Shown piece by piece: positions 43,070-51,422 of a stretch of DNA of 64,000 bases. The stretch's first letter is position 1. Each line of letters begins with the position of its first letter. Origin of the DNA: Euryhalocaulis sp050486445 (GTDB lineage Bacteria > Pseudomonadota > Alphaproteobacteria > Caulobacterales > Maricaulaceae); NCBI GenBank assembly GCA_050486445.1, contig JBJHDH010000008.1:20100-84099 (forward strand), written 5' to 3'. The notes below the pieces were generated by a model. That model worked only from the letters and a program-made list of their open reading frames with translations, did not search any database and was not told the DNA's origin. Both the position numbers and the translations under genes were made by a program.

Positions 43070-44074
43070 TCAGACGGAGGCAGTCCGCGCCTCTGCCCCG
43101 CGCTTCCACCAGATCCATGCGATCACCGTCAGCGCCGCTAGGACCATAACGGTCACGACCAGACCAAAGCTGAATTCGCCGACCGAGGTGATGTCCTCCA
43201 CGACATTGCGCAGAATCTCCATCGGCCCCCGGTCCGGATACGTGCCCACCATGTGAGAGAGCGTCACAACAGTGACGATGAAATTATACGCGCAATGGGC
43301 GCCGCACGCGCCCCAGATCGAACGCTCGCCCAGCGCATAAAACGCCAGCACCGCGCCAATTAAACCCACACCAACCACGGCGAAAAGTCCCGACAGCGGC
43401 GCAAATGCCAGATAATGCGCGTGCACGATGCCGAATCCGATGGAGGACACCACAACTCCGGTCATCGGCCCGCGCCGCGCCGTGATGGAGGATAGCATCC
43501 AGCCCCGATACACCACCTCTTCCGACCCGCTCTGGATCACGAACACAAAAAAGAGCACGAGCAGCAGTATCAGCCCGCCGCCCTGCATCAATTGCTCAAA
43601 ACCGGCGCGCGCCATCGCCGTCTCTTCCGGCGCAACCATCTGCGAAGCGCCGAGCAGCAGTCCCGCGATAATAACGCCAACGATCAGGCCGCGTCCGTAT
43701 CGCCAGAAAAACCCGCGTGAAAAGCCGAGCGTCGGCATGGATCGCCGCTCGAACACTTTCGCCCAGAACATCGAGCAGGCCGCGAACAGCGGAAAGGAAA
43801 AGAGCATGACAATCAGGATGCCCAGCATCATCGTCGCGTCCGGGCTGACCGGTTCCCCCTGGGCGGCATTGAACGCGGCGAATACGGCGATGATCGGGAT
43901 AAGCGGCAAAAGCACGGCGACGCTGGCGACGCCGAGAAATCCGATGCCCAGAAACGGCGCCGCCCAGACCCAGCTCAGCCGCACATCCGGCGGCATCGGC
44001 GCAAACGGCGCTGGATGGCGCGCGGCGGCGGGGGTGGAAACAGGAGCAGGAGAGGAAAAATCAGAAAAGGACAT
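43070..44074 (-). CDS. CPBP family intramembrane metalloprotease
   Basis: 334-aa membrane protein of the CAAX-protease/bacteriocin-processing (Abi) family. The catalytic motif SEEVVYRGWM (Glu185, Glu186, Arg190) and the second motif GFGIVHAHY (His218, His220) are present, followed by a third segment GACGAHCAYNF. Eight or so membrane helices. Substrate unknown. The start at 44074 (MSFSDFSS) overlaps the end of the exoD-like gene by 14 bases, so these two are probably translated from one message. Confidence 0.88.
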   Translation of the reverse strand: MSFSDFSSPAPVSTPAAARHPAPFAPMPPDVRLSWVWAAPFLGIGFLGVASVAVLLPLIPIIAVFAAFNAAQGEPVSPDATMMLGILIVMLFSFPLFAACSMFWAKVFERRSMPTLGFSRGFFWRYGRGLIVGVIIAGLLLGASQMVAPEETAMARAGFEQLMQGGGLILLLVLFFVFVIQSGSEEVVYRGWMLSSITARRGPMTGVVVSSIGFGIVHAHYLAFAPLSGLFAVVGVGLIGAVLAFYALGERSIWGACGAHCAYNFIVTVVTLSHMVGTYPDRGPMEILRNVVEDITSVGEFSFGLVVTVMVLAALTVIAWIWWKRGAEARTASV

Positions 44075-44681
44075 TGAAAGCCGCCATGACAGCACCGGAG
44101 AAAACCATCGGCAGGACCGCGCCTGTGATGACCAGACCGAACAGCAGAACCAGCCCGTCATGCGTGGTCAAGGCCAGCGACAGCAGCAACACCGCCGCCG
44201 CGGGGATCACGATCCCTCCCGGCACGAGAGAGAAGACAAACATCGCAAGGCCGAGCAGCAAGCAAAGCAGCGCCACGAACCAGAGCGCGACAGGATGCAT
44301 CAGAAACTGCAAACGCGGCTCGAACACGGCGTCCAGCCGCCGGAACCAGGGACGCAGCCGCTCCATCGTCGCGTCAAACGCCGCGTCCCGCATATGCGCC
44401 CGGCGCAAAAATCGCGGCAGCCACATTTTGCGGCTGGACAGCATGAACTGGGCAGAGAACAGCACCACCAGCGCCGAACAGCTCCATGAGACTCCGGGCA
44501 GCGCCCCGATCACCGGCAGGATCGCAATCAGCGAGGGAATCAACAGCAATGGCCCGAAGGCCCGCGCGCCAAATCCCGCCATGATGTCATCGACGGAAAT
44601 ATCACCGCCATCGCGGGCGGCGATCAGCGCGTCCAGCACCTCTTCCAGGCCGAGGCCGCGACTGTCATCCACCCCGGCCAT
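44061..44681 (-). CDS. ExoD-like exopolysaccharide synthesis protein
   Basis: 206-aa membrane protein of the ExoD family, first known from rhizobial exopolysaccharide mutants. Recognised by the cytoplasmic N-terminus GLGLEEVLDALIAARDGGDISVDDIMAGFGARAFGPLLLIPSLIAILPVIGALPG and later helices FSLVPGGIVIPAAAVLLLSLALTTHDGLVLLFG. Biochemical role unknown. GAGGAACG before the ATG at 44681 supports that start. Second-last gene of a run of minus-strand membrane genes (46684 to 43070). Confidence 0.87.
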   Translation of the reverse strand: MAGVDDSRGLGLEEVLDALIAARDGGDISVDDIMAGFGARAFGPLLLIPSLIAILPVIGALPGVSWSCSALVVLFSAQFMLSSRKMWLPRFLRRAHMRDAAFDATMERLRPWFRRLDAVFEPRLQFLMHPVALWFVALLCLLLGLAMFVFSLVPGGIVIPAAAVLLLSLALTTHDGLVLLFGLVITGAVLPMVFSGAVMAAFNVLF

Positions 44682-44779
44682 CGTTCCTCGCGCGGCGACT
44701 CGCCGCTCCATCCATAGTGTTTGCCGGACCGGCCATGCAATGCGTGGCGCAGCGCCTCCGCCGGCGCAGGCAGCTGGCA

Positions 44780-45757
44780 TCAGCGCGATGTCTTCACGGC
44801 AAGGGCATTCACGCCGGCCAGCATCGCCTGCATGAAAAACGCGATGATTACCGAGATCAGCGTGCTGATCGCGAAGATGACGATCATCGCCGGAGAGGTG
44901 AAGATGGCCAGCAATTCCGCCATGTCCGGCGGCGGAGCGCCGGGCGCGGCGAACGGCCCTGACATGAAGCTACTCAACCCCGCCATCATCATCGCAGGCT
45001 GCATCAGAATCTGTAGCGCGACAGATGCGCCGATATAGACCAGCCACACAATGACGAAACCGCCAAACACGGACCAGAACCGCCCCCGCGAAGCGCTCCA
45101 TGCGGCAAACACGCGCAGCCGCCCGTCATGCACGGTCAACGCGGCGGCGGGCGCAAACCGCGTCGCGACCCAGAACCAGAGCGGCAGCGCGGCCAGGAAC
45201 AGCAATGTCGTGATAATGGCCAGCACGACAACGACCGGCGTCGAAACAATCTGGCCGAGCGCGATAGAGACGCCGAGCGCGATCCAGGGCGGAAGGAACA
45301 CGACCACAGGCAGCACGCACCAGAAGATCAGGACAACCACCAGCCGCAGCATGGTCCCGTCCATCCGCAGCTTCGCGCCGCGGCCGTACAGCCAGCGCAG
45401 CAGCGCCGCGTCCATCATCGCGTAGAAAACGATCCAGACGAGCATGAAAACAGGCCAGACAGCCATGAACTGGCCAAAAGCTGCCAGAAACCCGGGCGGC
45501 GGCGCGGCGCGATTGGCAGCCTGTTCAGAAAAGGCCGGGTCGAACACAAACTCCAGAAACGGCCACATGCCCCACAGGACCAGGCCGGTGACCACAATGT
45601 TGAAAACCAGATAGACGGCGCCCAGCCCGATCAGGCCCCGCCAGCCCGCCTCGCGCGCATGGACGAACACATGAAACGCGGCGGCGCCGGAATCGAAGGT
45701 CCGGCGGACAGGCTCCAGATTCGCCGGCGCCTCCGGCGTCTGACCGATCTCCGTCAT
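44780..45757 (-). CDS. Six-span membrane protein, family unassigned (paralogue A)
   Basis: 325 aa with about six hydrophobic segments. It shares a pattern with the next gene upstream: a short N-terminal RTFDSGAAAFHVF motif (VFDSVRAAFGFF there), ALLRWLYGRG after the second helix, and a late loop RFAPAAALTVHDGRLRVFAAWSASRGRFWSV before the last helices. This architecture resembles uncharacterised alphaproteobacterial membrane proteins in which a G-R-x5-AW-xxSRG-x-FW loop sits between helices. Function unknown. Confidence 0.75.
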   Translation of the reverse strand: MTEIGQTPEAPANLEPVRRTFDSGAAAFHVFVHAREAGWRGLIGLGAVYLVFNIVVTGLVLWGMWPFLEFVFDPAFSEQAANRAAPPPGFLAAFGQFMAVWPVFMLVWIVFYAMMDAALLRWLYGRGAKLRMDGTMLRLVVVLIFWCVLPVVVFLPPWIALGVSIALGQIVSTPVVVVLAIITTLLFLAALPLWFWVATRFAPAAALTVHDGRLRVFAAWSASRGRFWSVFGGFVIVWLVYIGASVALQILMQPAMMMAGLSSFMSGPFAAPGAPPPDMAELLAIFTSPAMIVIFAISTLISVIIAFFMQAMLAGVNALAVKTSR

Positions 45758-45844
45758 GACAATCCCCCCGTCAGCCAGATTCTCCGTCAGGCGGGATTGT
45801 CTAACATTATCGGCGCCCCCGGTGGAGTCAGAGCCGCGCCGGAT

Positions 45845-46684
45845 TCAAGCCGCAGCCTCTGGCGGGCGCAGCCCGCGATACAGGAACACCAGAAGCCCGA
45901 CGCCCATCATGCCGCCGATCAGCGCGCCAGCGAACGCGCCGCCAAACAGCAGGATACCGGCCAGCGCCCCGGCGCCCGCTTCGGCCGCGGCGCCGGCGGC
46001 GGCGCTCAGCGTCACTTCAGCCAGCGCCCCAGGCAGCATGGCCAGCACCAGCGCGGCCAGCAGGCGGAAGAACGAGCCTTTGGTCCACGGCCAGGACTTC
46101 AGGAAGACAACGCGCCCCTCGGCCATGGTCGCGGGTGCGCTGAGGGTGAGCCGCACGCCGACAAAAAGCAGCAGGCAGAAAATCCCCGCCCATCCCATGG
46201 CCATTACAGTGCGCGCGGGCCCGCCCAGGGCCTCCAGCGTCGCGGCAGGATCCCCCACGGCCGCCTCCAGCGCGGCGGGATCGCCCGCAGCGGCGGCCAT
46301 CCCCGTCACCACCAGCGCCAGCGGAACAATGCAGACCATGAAGATCAGCGCCATGAATAACAGCAGCAGCAGACTGACTCCCGCCAGCCGCGCCTCATCG
46401 GATGAAAGGCGCATGCCGAACAGTCCTCCATACTCGCCGTTCAATGCATAGCGGAATAGCGCGGCGCGATAGACCGTAGCGGAGAGGAATCCCGCCGCGG
46501 CGCCGATCAGCAGACCCGGCCCAGTCGGCTGGGCCAGCGCCTGCGAAAACGCCACCGCACCAACCGCCGCCAGCGCCGCCGCCGGAGCAAAACGCGTCCA
46601 GTTCTGTGTGAAGAAGCCGAAAGCCGCGCGTACGCTGTCAAAAACCGGCAGTGCAGTCTGCGAGGTCACGCCTGAAATCTCCAT
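45845..46684 (-). CDS. Six-span membrane protein, family unassigned (paralogue B)
   Basis: 279 aa, about six helices, Ala/Gly/Leu-rich. Its late loop RLTLSAPATMAEGRVVFLKSWPWTKGSFFRLLAALVLAML parallels the one in paralogue A. Overall identity is low, but order and spacing of motifs agree, so I infer an old duplication. Start at 46684 (MEISGVTS) is preferred to 46723 because of the homologous N-terminus; SD weak. First of four consecutive membrane genes on this strand. Confidence 0.72.
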   Translation of the reverse strand: MEISGVTSQTALPVFDSVRAAFGFFTQNWTRFAPAAALAAVGAVAFSQALAQPTGPGLLIGAAAGFLSATVYRAALFRYALNGEYGGLFGMRLSSDEARLAGVSLLLLLFMALIFMVCIVPLALVVTGMAAAAGDPAALEAAVGDPAATLEALGGPARTVMAMGWAGIFCLLLFVGVRLTLSAPATMAEGRVVFLKSWPWTKGSFFRLLAALVLAMLPGALAEVTLSAAAGAAAEAGAGALAGILLFGGAFAGALIGGMMGVGLLVFLYRGLRPPEAAA

Positions 46685-46747
46685 GAAACGCCGGGAAACG
46701 CCAGAGCCTTCTATAGAGGCCACGGCGCGCCGCGCAACAACAGGAGA

Positions 46748-47986
46748 TCAGGCCGCGCTCGCCGCGTCCGGCTGCGCGCCTGCGCGGGCCAGCATGTCGC
46801 GTTCTACATCGACCATATAATCGCGGGTCACCGGCACGGTCTCGACGCGCCTGGTCATCTGGATCTGAAATACCATGTGTCCGGAATTGCGGAACGCGGT
46901 GACGCACCCGGCCAGATAAAACTCCCACATCCGGCAGAACCGTTCATCATAAAGTGCTCTGGCCTCATCGCGCCGCGCCATGAAACGCTCCAGCCACACC
47001 GCGCAGGTTCGAGCATAATGCAGACGCAGAATCTCGATATCCGTGACCCACAGCCCTGCGCGCTCAATCGCCGGCAGAACCTCGCTCAGCGAAGGGACAT
47101 AGCCGCCAGGAAAAATGTATTTCTTGACCCAGGGCCCAGGCGCCATGGGGGGGCGCATCTGTCCGATCGAATGCACCACCGCCACGCCGTCATCGGTCAG
47201 CAGACGCGCGATCTGACCGAAATAGGCATCGTAATTGGGGGGGCCAACATGCTCAAACATGCCCACCGAAACGATACGGTCATACGGGCCGGTAGTGTTG
47301 CGGTAATCCTCCAGCCGGAATTCGACCCGATCAGCCAGCCCGGCGCGGCGCGCCCGGTCGCGCGCGATGGAAAGCTGCTCTTCCGAAAGGGTGATCCCGT
47401 CCACCCTGCCATCGCTCTCGCGCGCCAGATGCAGCGCCATGCCGCCCCAGCCACAGCCAATATCCAGAATCCGCTGGCCCGGCTCCAGCAGCAGCTTTGC
47501 CGCCAGATGGATTTTCTTGTCGCGCTGCGCGACCTCCAGATCGTCCACCCCATCGCGAAAATAGGCGCAGCTATATTGCCGGTCGGCGTCGAGAAAGAGG
47601 TCGTAAAGTGCACCGGACAGATCGTAATGGTGCGCCACGTTCTTTTTGGCCAGGCCGACAGGGTTCCGCGTCTGCCACTGCTTCATCACGCGGCGCATCC
47701 GGTCTATCGCGTCCAGCATCCAGTTGCGCGGCTCGCCACGGGTGACCAGGTCGAGGAAGTCGTAAAGCGAACCCTCCTCAATGGTCAGCCTGCCGTCCAT
47801 ATAGGCTTCGCCGACGGCCAGATGCGGGTCGCGCAGAATGTGGCGGACCGTGGCGTTGTCATGGATGCGGATTGTGGACCGGGGCGCGCCGCCGGGACCG
47901 TAGGCATGCCGGTTTCCATCAGGGTCAATAACCGTGAGCTGACCCTCGCGAACCACCTGGTTCAACAAAATGCCGAGCACAAACAT
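46748..47986 (-). CDS. cfa: Cyclopropane-fatty-acyl-phospholipid synthase
   Basis: Adds a methylene bridge from S-adenosylmethionine to unsaturated acyl chains of membrane lipids. In 412 aa: N-terminal lipid-binding region (about 1-110), VAHHYDLSGALYDLFLD, SAM site DIGCGWGG (175-182), GITLSEEQL, SVGMFEHVGPPNYDAYF, the bicarbonate-site region and HYARTCAVWLERF near residue 340 with the conserved cysteine. The N-terminal domain is complete, so it is a CFAS rather than a mycolic-acid methyltransferase-like short form. Length is normal. Confidence 0.94.
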   Translation of the reverse strand: MFVLGILLNQVVREGQLTVIDPDGNRHAYGPGGAPRSTIRIHDNATVRHILRDPHLAVGEAYMDGRLTIEEGSLYDFLDLVTRGEPRNWMLDAIDRMRRVMKQWQTRNPVGLAKKNVAHHYDLSGALYDLFLDADRQYSCAYFRDGVDDLEVAQRDKKIHLAAKLLLEPGQRILDIGCGWGGMALHLARESDGRVDGITLSEEQLSIARDRARRAGLADRVEFRLEDYRNTTGPYDRIVSVGMFEHVGPPNYDAYFGQIARLLTDDGVAVVHSIGQMRPPMAPGPWVKKYIFPGGYVPSLSEVLPAIERAGLWVTDIEILRLHYARTCAVWLERFMARRDEARALYDERFCRMWEFYLAGCVTAFRNSGHMVFQIQMTRRVETVPVTRDYMVDVERDMLARAGAQPDAASAA

Positions 47987-48121
47987 GGCGATACCCCGCC
48001 CGATTTTCGCCGGTCAGGGGAAATAAACACAAACTCTCCGGCAATGAGAAGCCTTTCCGAACGCCCCGGGGCGAAAAATCGAAGGTTGCCCCAGGCCGCC
48101 GCCCCGGCTCTGTATGGTCCG

Positions 48122-48586
48122 ATGCCTCTGGTTTCCCTCAACGATCTGCCGGAATCGGGCGCGTTGCTGGCGCTGGACCCCGGCGCGCGGCGCATCGGTA
48201 TCGCCGCCTGCGACCAGGACCGCATCCTGGTCAGTCCGGTCACGACGCTGACTCGCACACGCCTCGCCGCCGACGCCAGGGCCATTTTCGCCGAATATGA
48301 TTCGCGGGACTGCGCTGGCATGGTGGTCGGCCTGCCGCTGAATATGGACGGCTCCGAAGGCCCGCGCGCCCAGTCGGCCCGCGCCTTCGCCCGCAACCTC
48401 CTGAAGCTGCGCGACATCCCGCTGGCCCTGCATGACGAGCGGCTGAGCAGTTCCGAGGCTGAGGATAGACTCCGCGCCCGCGGCGTCCGTGGCGAAAAAA
48501 TCCGCGAGCTGCTGGACGCCGAGGCCGCGGCCGTAATTCTGGAAGACGCGCTTTCCCGGCTTGCGCCGCCGCCCGACGACCGCTAA
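48122..48586 (+). CDS. ruvX: Holliday-junction resolvase-like YqgF/RuvX (pre-16S rRNA nuclease)
   Basis: RNase-H-fold nuclease thought to mature the 5' end of 16S rRNA. 154 aa: ALDPGARRIGIAACD with the first catalytic Asp, VVGLPLNMDGSEGPRAQ, DERLSSSEAEDRL with the second acidic pair, and LLDAEAAAVILEDAL with the last. The frame runs far upstream, but only ATG 48122 gives the family's N-terminus. It lies 27 bases before pyrB. Confidence 0.94.
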   Translation: MPLVSLNDLPESGALLALDPGARRIGIAACDQDRILVSPVTTLTRTRLAADARAIFAEYDSRDCAGMVVGLPLNMDGSEGPRAQSARAFARNLLKLRDIPLALHDERLSSSEAEDRLRARGVRGEKIRELLDAEAAAVILEDALSRLAPPPDDR

Positions 48587-48613
48587 TCACGCCCAAATCG
48601 CGAAGAGTCCGGA

Positions 48614-49564
48614 ATGGAAGACGGATACAGGCCGCGTCGGCTGACCAGCGTCGGCGATCTCGAACGGCGCGAAATCGAAGCGGTGTTCGAGCGGGCGGAC
48701 CGCTATTTTCAGCAGAATCGCAGCGCCGACAAGAAATCCGACGATCTGCGCGGCCGCACCCTTATCAATCTGTTTTTCGAGCCCTCGACCCGCACCCAGC
48801 TCTCATTCGAGCTGGCCGGAAAGCGTCTGGGCGCGGACGTGGCCAATTTTTCCGTCTCCTCCTCCTCTATCTCCAAGGGCGAGAGCTTCGCCGACACGCT
48901 GGCCACGGTAGAGGCGATGCGGCCCGATCTGCTGGTGATCCGCCATGGCGCCCCAGGCGCGGCCGATTTCGCCGCGAACCAGAGCGCCGCCATCGTCATC
49001 AATGCCGGCGACGGCGCGCGCGAGCATCCCACCCAGGCGTTGCTGGACGCCTTCGCCCTACGCCGCCGATTCGGCGGGCTGGACGGTCTGCGCGTGACGA
49101 TCTGCGGCGATGTGCGGCACAGCCGCGTAGCGCGCTCCAACGTGGCGCTGCTGAACGCGCTGAGCGTGGAGGTGCGTCTTGTCGGGCCGCCGACTTTGCT
49201 GCCGGCCGACGCCGACCGCTGGGGCGCGGAGGTGTTTCACGATCTGGATGAGGCGCTGGATGGCTGCGACGCGGTGATGATGCTGCGCCTTCAGCGCGAG
49301 CGCATGACCGGGGCCTATATTCCCTCTCCCCGCGAATATTCGGCGCTCTACGGCATGACGGCGGAGCGGCTGGCGCGCGCCTGTCCCGGCGCGGCCGTCC
49401 TGCATCCCGGCCCGATGAACCGGGGCGTCGAGATCGACGCCGATGTGGCGGACATGGTGGAGACCAGCCTGATTCATGAACAGGTGGAGGCCGGCGTGGC
49501 CGTGCGCATGGCGATCCTGGCGTTGCTGATCGAATGGAACGGAAACGCGGAGGGACGCGCGTGA
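48614..49564 (+). CDS. pyrB: Aspartate carbamoyltransferase catalytic subunit
   Basis: Second step of pyrimidine synthesis. 316 aa: carbamoyl-phosphate loop FFEPSTRTQLSFE (Ser58, Thr59, Arg60, Thr61), VIRHGAPGAAD, NAGDGAREHPTQALLDAF, CGDVRHSRVARSN and HPGPMNRGVEID. All active-site motifs are intact. The TGA stop overlaps the GTG start of the dihydroorotase-like gene, as in other bacteria in which PyrB forms a dodecamer with PyrC'. Confidence 0.97.
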   Translation: MEDGYRPRRLTSVGDLERREIEAVFERADRYFQQNRSADKKSDDLRGRTLINLFFEPSTRTQLSFELAGKRLGADVANFSVSSSSISKGESFADTLATVEAMRPDLLVIRHGAPGAADFAANQSAAIVINAGDGAREHPTQALLDAFALRRRFGGLDGLRVTICGDVRHSRVARSNVALLNALSVEVRLVGPPTLLPADADRWGAEVFHDLDEALDGCDAVMMLRLQRERMTGAYIPSPREYSALYGMTAERLARACPGAAVLHPGPMNRGVEIDADVADMVETSLIHEQVEAGVAVRMAILALLIEWNGNAEGRA

Positions 49565-50814
49565 GCCGGCCGCTGCTGCTGCGCGGGGCGCGCCTGCTCG
49601 ACCCTGCCTCCGGTCTGGATGCGCCGGGCGATCTGCGTATCGAGGACGGGCGCATCACAGAGATTGGCGAGGGTCTTGCCGGCGCCGGCGCCGCGGCGCT
49701 GGATTGCGGCGGCCTGGCGCTCGCTCCGGCGCTGATTGATCTCTGCGCCCGCGTCGGCGCGCCGGACCTGCCACGGCGCGAAACTGTCGCCAGCCTGGCC
49801 CGCGCCGCCGCCGCCGGCGGGGTGAGCGCGCTGGCGCTGGTCAGCGATTCCGATGCCCCGGTCGATACGCCAGAGCGCGTGGCCGGCCTGCTCGCCCATG
49901 GCGGGCAGACGCCGCTGCGGATTCTGGCCGCCGGGGCGATGACGCGCGAAGCCGCGCTGGCGGAAATGGGGCTGATGCGCGCCGCCGGCGCAGCCTTCCT
50001 GCACGGCGCGGCGCCCGGCTTCAAATTGCGGCGTCAGGCGCTGGCCTATGCCGGCGGGCTGGACATGCTGTGCGCCGTGCGGCCGGACGAGCCGGGATTC
50101 GAGGACGCGCTGTTCTGGGAAGGCGCGCTGACCGCGCGGCTGGGCGCTTCGTCCGCGCCCGAGGCGACCGAGCGTCTGGCCGCCGAGCGCGATCTGGCGC
50201 TGGCGGAACTGACCGGCTGCCGCGTGATGCTGGACCGGATCGCCACGCAGGAGGCGCTGGACCCATTGGAGCGCGCAAAGGCCAAAGGCCTCGAAGTGTA
50301 TGGCAGTGTCGGCGTCGCGCATCTCAGCTTCAACGAGATCGACGCCGGCGCACTCGACCCCGCCTTCCGCCTGTCCCCGCCGCTGGCCGGAGAAGCCAGC
50401 CGCCGTGCGTTGGTCAATGCGGTCGCTACCGGATTGATCGACATCGTGGTGTCCGACCACGCACCACGCACGCCAGAGGAAAAGGACGCTCCATTCGGCG
50501 AGGCCGCGCCGGGCGGGGCGCATATTGAAATGCTCTTGCCGGCGCTGCTGTCGCTGGCGGCGGACGGCCAGCTTACGCTGCTTCAGGCTCTGGCGCCGGT
50601 GACGTCCGGTCCGGCGGCGATTCTGGGGCTTGAACAGGGACGGCTCTGCGAAGGCGCGCCGGCCGATCTGGTGCTGTTCGATCCCGAAGCGCCTTTTGTC
50701 TGCCGTCCCGGCGCGCTGCATGGCCAGGCGCGCAACACCGCCTATGCCGGCCGGCGGCTGCACGGCGTGGTGCGCATGACCCTGGTGGGCGGCGCCGTGG
50801 CGTTCGAGGCGTGA
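49561..50814 (+). CDS. pyrC': Dihydroorotase-like protein PyrC' (probably catalytically inactive)
   Basis: 417-aa amidohydrolase-fold protein. In active dihydroorotases the motif GLIDxHxHxR supplies two metal histidines; here the same place reads ALIDLCARVG, so both are missing. The later SDHAPRTPEEKDAPFGEA motif is kept. This pattern is known for PyrC' subunits that stabilise PyrB without catalysing the reaction; a true dihydroorotase must then be encoded elsewhere. GTG start at 49561 inside the pyrB stop, and its own stop overlaps plsY, so the three are coupled. I infer the structural role from the missing residues and position. Confidence 0.9.
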   Translation: MSRPLLLRGARLLDPASGLDAPGDLRIEDGRITEIGEGLAGAGAAALDCGGLALAPALIDLCARVGAPDLPRRETVASLARAAAAGGVSALALVSDSDAPVDTPERVAGLLAHGGQTPLRILAAGAMTREAALAEMGLMRAAGAAFLHGAAPGFKLRRQALAYAGGLDMLCAVRPDEPGFEDALFWEGALTARLGASSAPEATERLAAERDLALAELTGCRVMLDRIATQEALDPLERAKAKGLEVYGSVGVAHLSFNEIDAGALDPAFRLSPPLAGEASRRALVNAVATGLIDIVVSDHAPRTPEEKDAPFGEAAPGGAHIEMLLPALLSLAADGQLTLLQALAPVTSGPAAILGLEQGRLCEGAPADLVLFDPEAPFVCRPGALHGQARNTAYAGRRLHGVVRMTLVGGAVAFEA

Positions 50815-51422
50815 GTCCGGTGCTGACGCTTACGCTCGGCGTGCTCGGCGCCTATCTGCTGGGCTCGATCCCGTTCGGCCTGCTCCTGACCCGCGCAGCG
50901 GGACTGGGGGATGTGCGGCGGATCGGCAGCGGTAGCATCGGCGCGACCAATGTGCTGCGGGCCGGACGCAAAGACATCGCCGCGGCGACCGTGCTGCTGG
51001 ATGGCGGTAAAGGCGTCGCAGCCGTGCTGCTGACGCGGGCTTTCGTTCCTGACAGCGCGGCGGTCGAGATGACCGCTGCGCTGGCGGCGGCCTGCGCCTT
51101 TATTGGCCATTGCTTTCCTGTCTGGCTGGGCTTCAAAGGCGGCAAAGGCATCGCGACTTTTATCGGCACGACGCTGGCGCTGGCCTGGCCGTTGGGAATC
51201 GCGATTTGCGGCGTCTGGCTGCTGACGGCCGCAATCTTCGGCTATTCCTCGCTCGCAGGTCTGACGATGGTGGCGGCGGGGGCGGCGCTGGCCGCGCTGG
51301 CCGGGCTGCACGCAGTTGCGCTGGCGCTGCTGGCAATGGCGGCGCTGTCCTGGATCCGGCACGCGCAGAATATCCGCCGCCTGCTGAGCGGCGAAGAACC
51401 AAAAATCGGCCGTCAATCATGA
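50811..51422 (+). CDS. plsY: Glycerol-3-phosphate acyltransferase PlsY
   Basis: Integral membrane acyltransferase using acyl-phosphate to make lysophosphatidic acid. 203 aa, about five helices: GAYLLGSIPFGLLL, RIGSGSIGATNVLRAG (motif 1, with Ser instead of the common Asn in GSGNIGATN), LLDGGKGVAAVLL (motif 2), FKGGKGIATFIG (motif 3). GTG start overlaps the pyrC' stop. Confidence 0.94.
   Translation: MSPVLTLTLGVLGAYLLGSIPFGLLLTRAAGLGDVRRIGSGSIGATNVLRAGRKDIAAATVLLDGGKGVAAVLLTRAFVPDSAAVEMTAALAAACAFIGHCFPVWLGFKGGKGIATFIGTTLALAWPLGIAICGVWLLTAAIFGYSSLAGLTMVAAGAALAALAGLHAVALALLAMAALSWIRHAQNIRRLLSGEEPKIGRQS

Noticed and set aside
46877..48121. Upstream extension of the ruvX frame by more than 400 codons
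   Set aside because: The extension is the antisense of cfa; the RuvX family N-terminus begins at the ATG at 48122.
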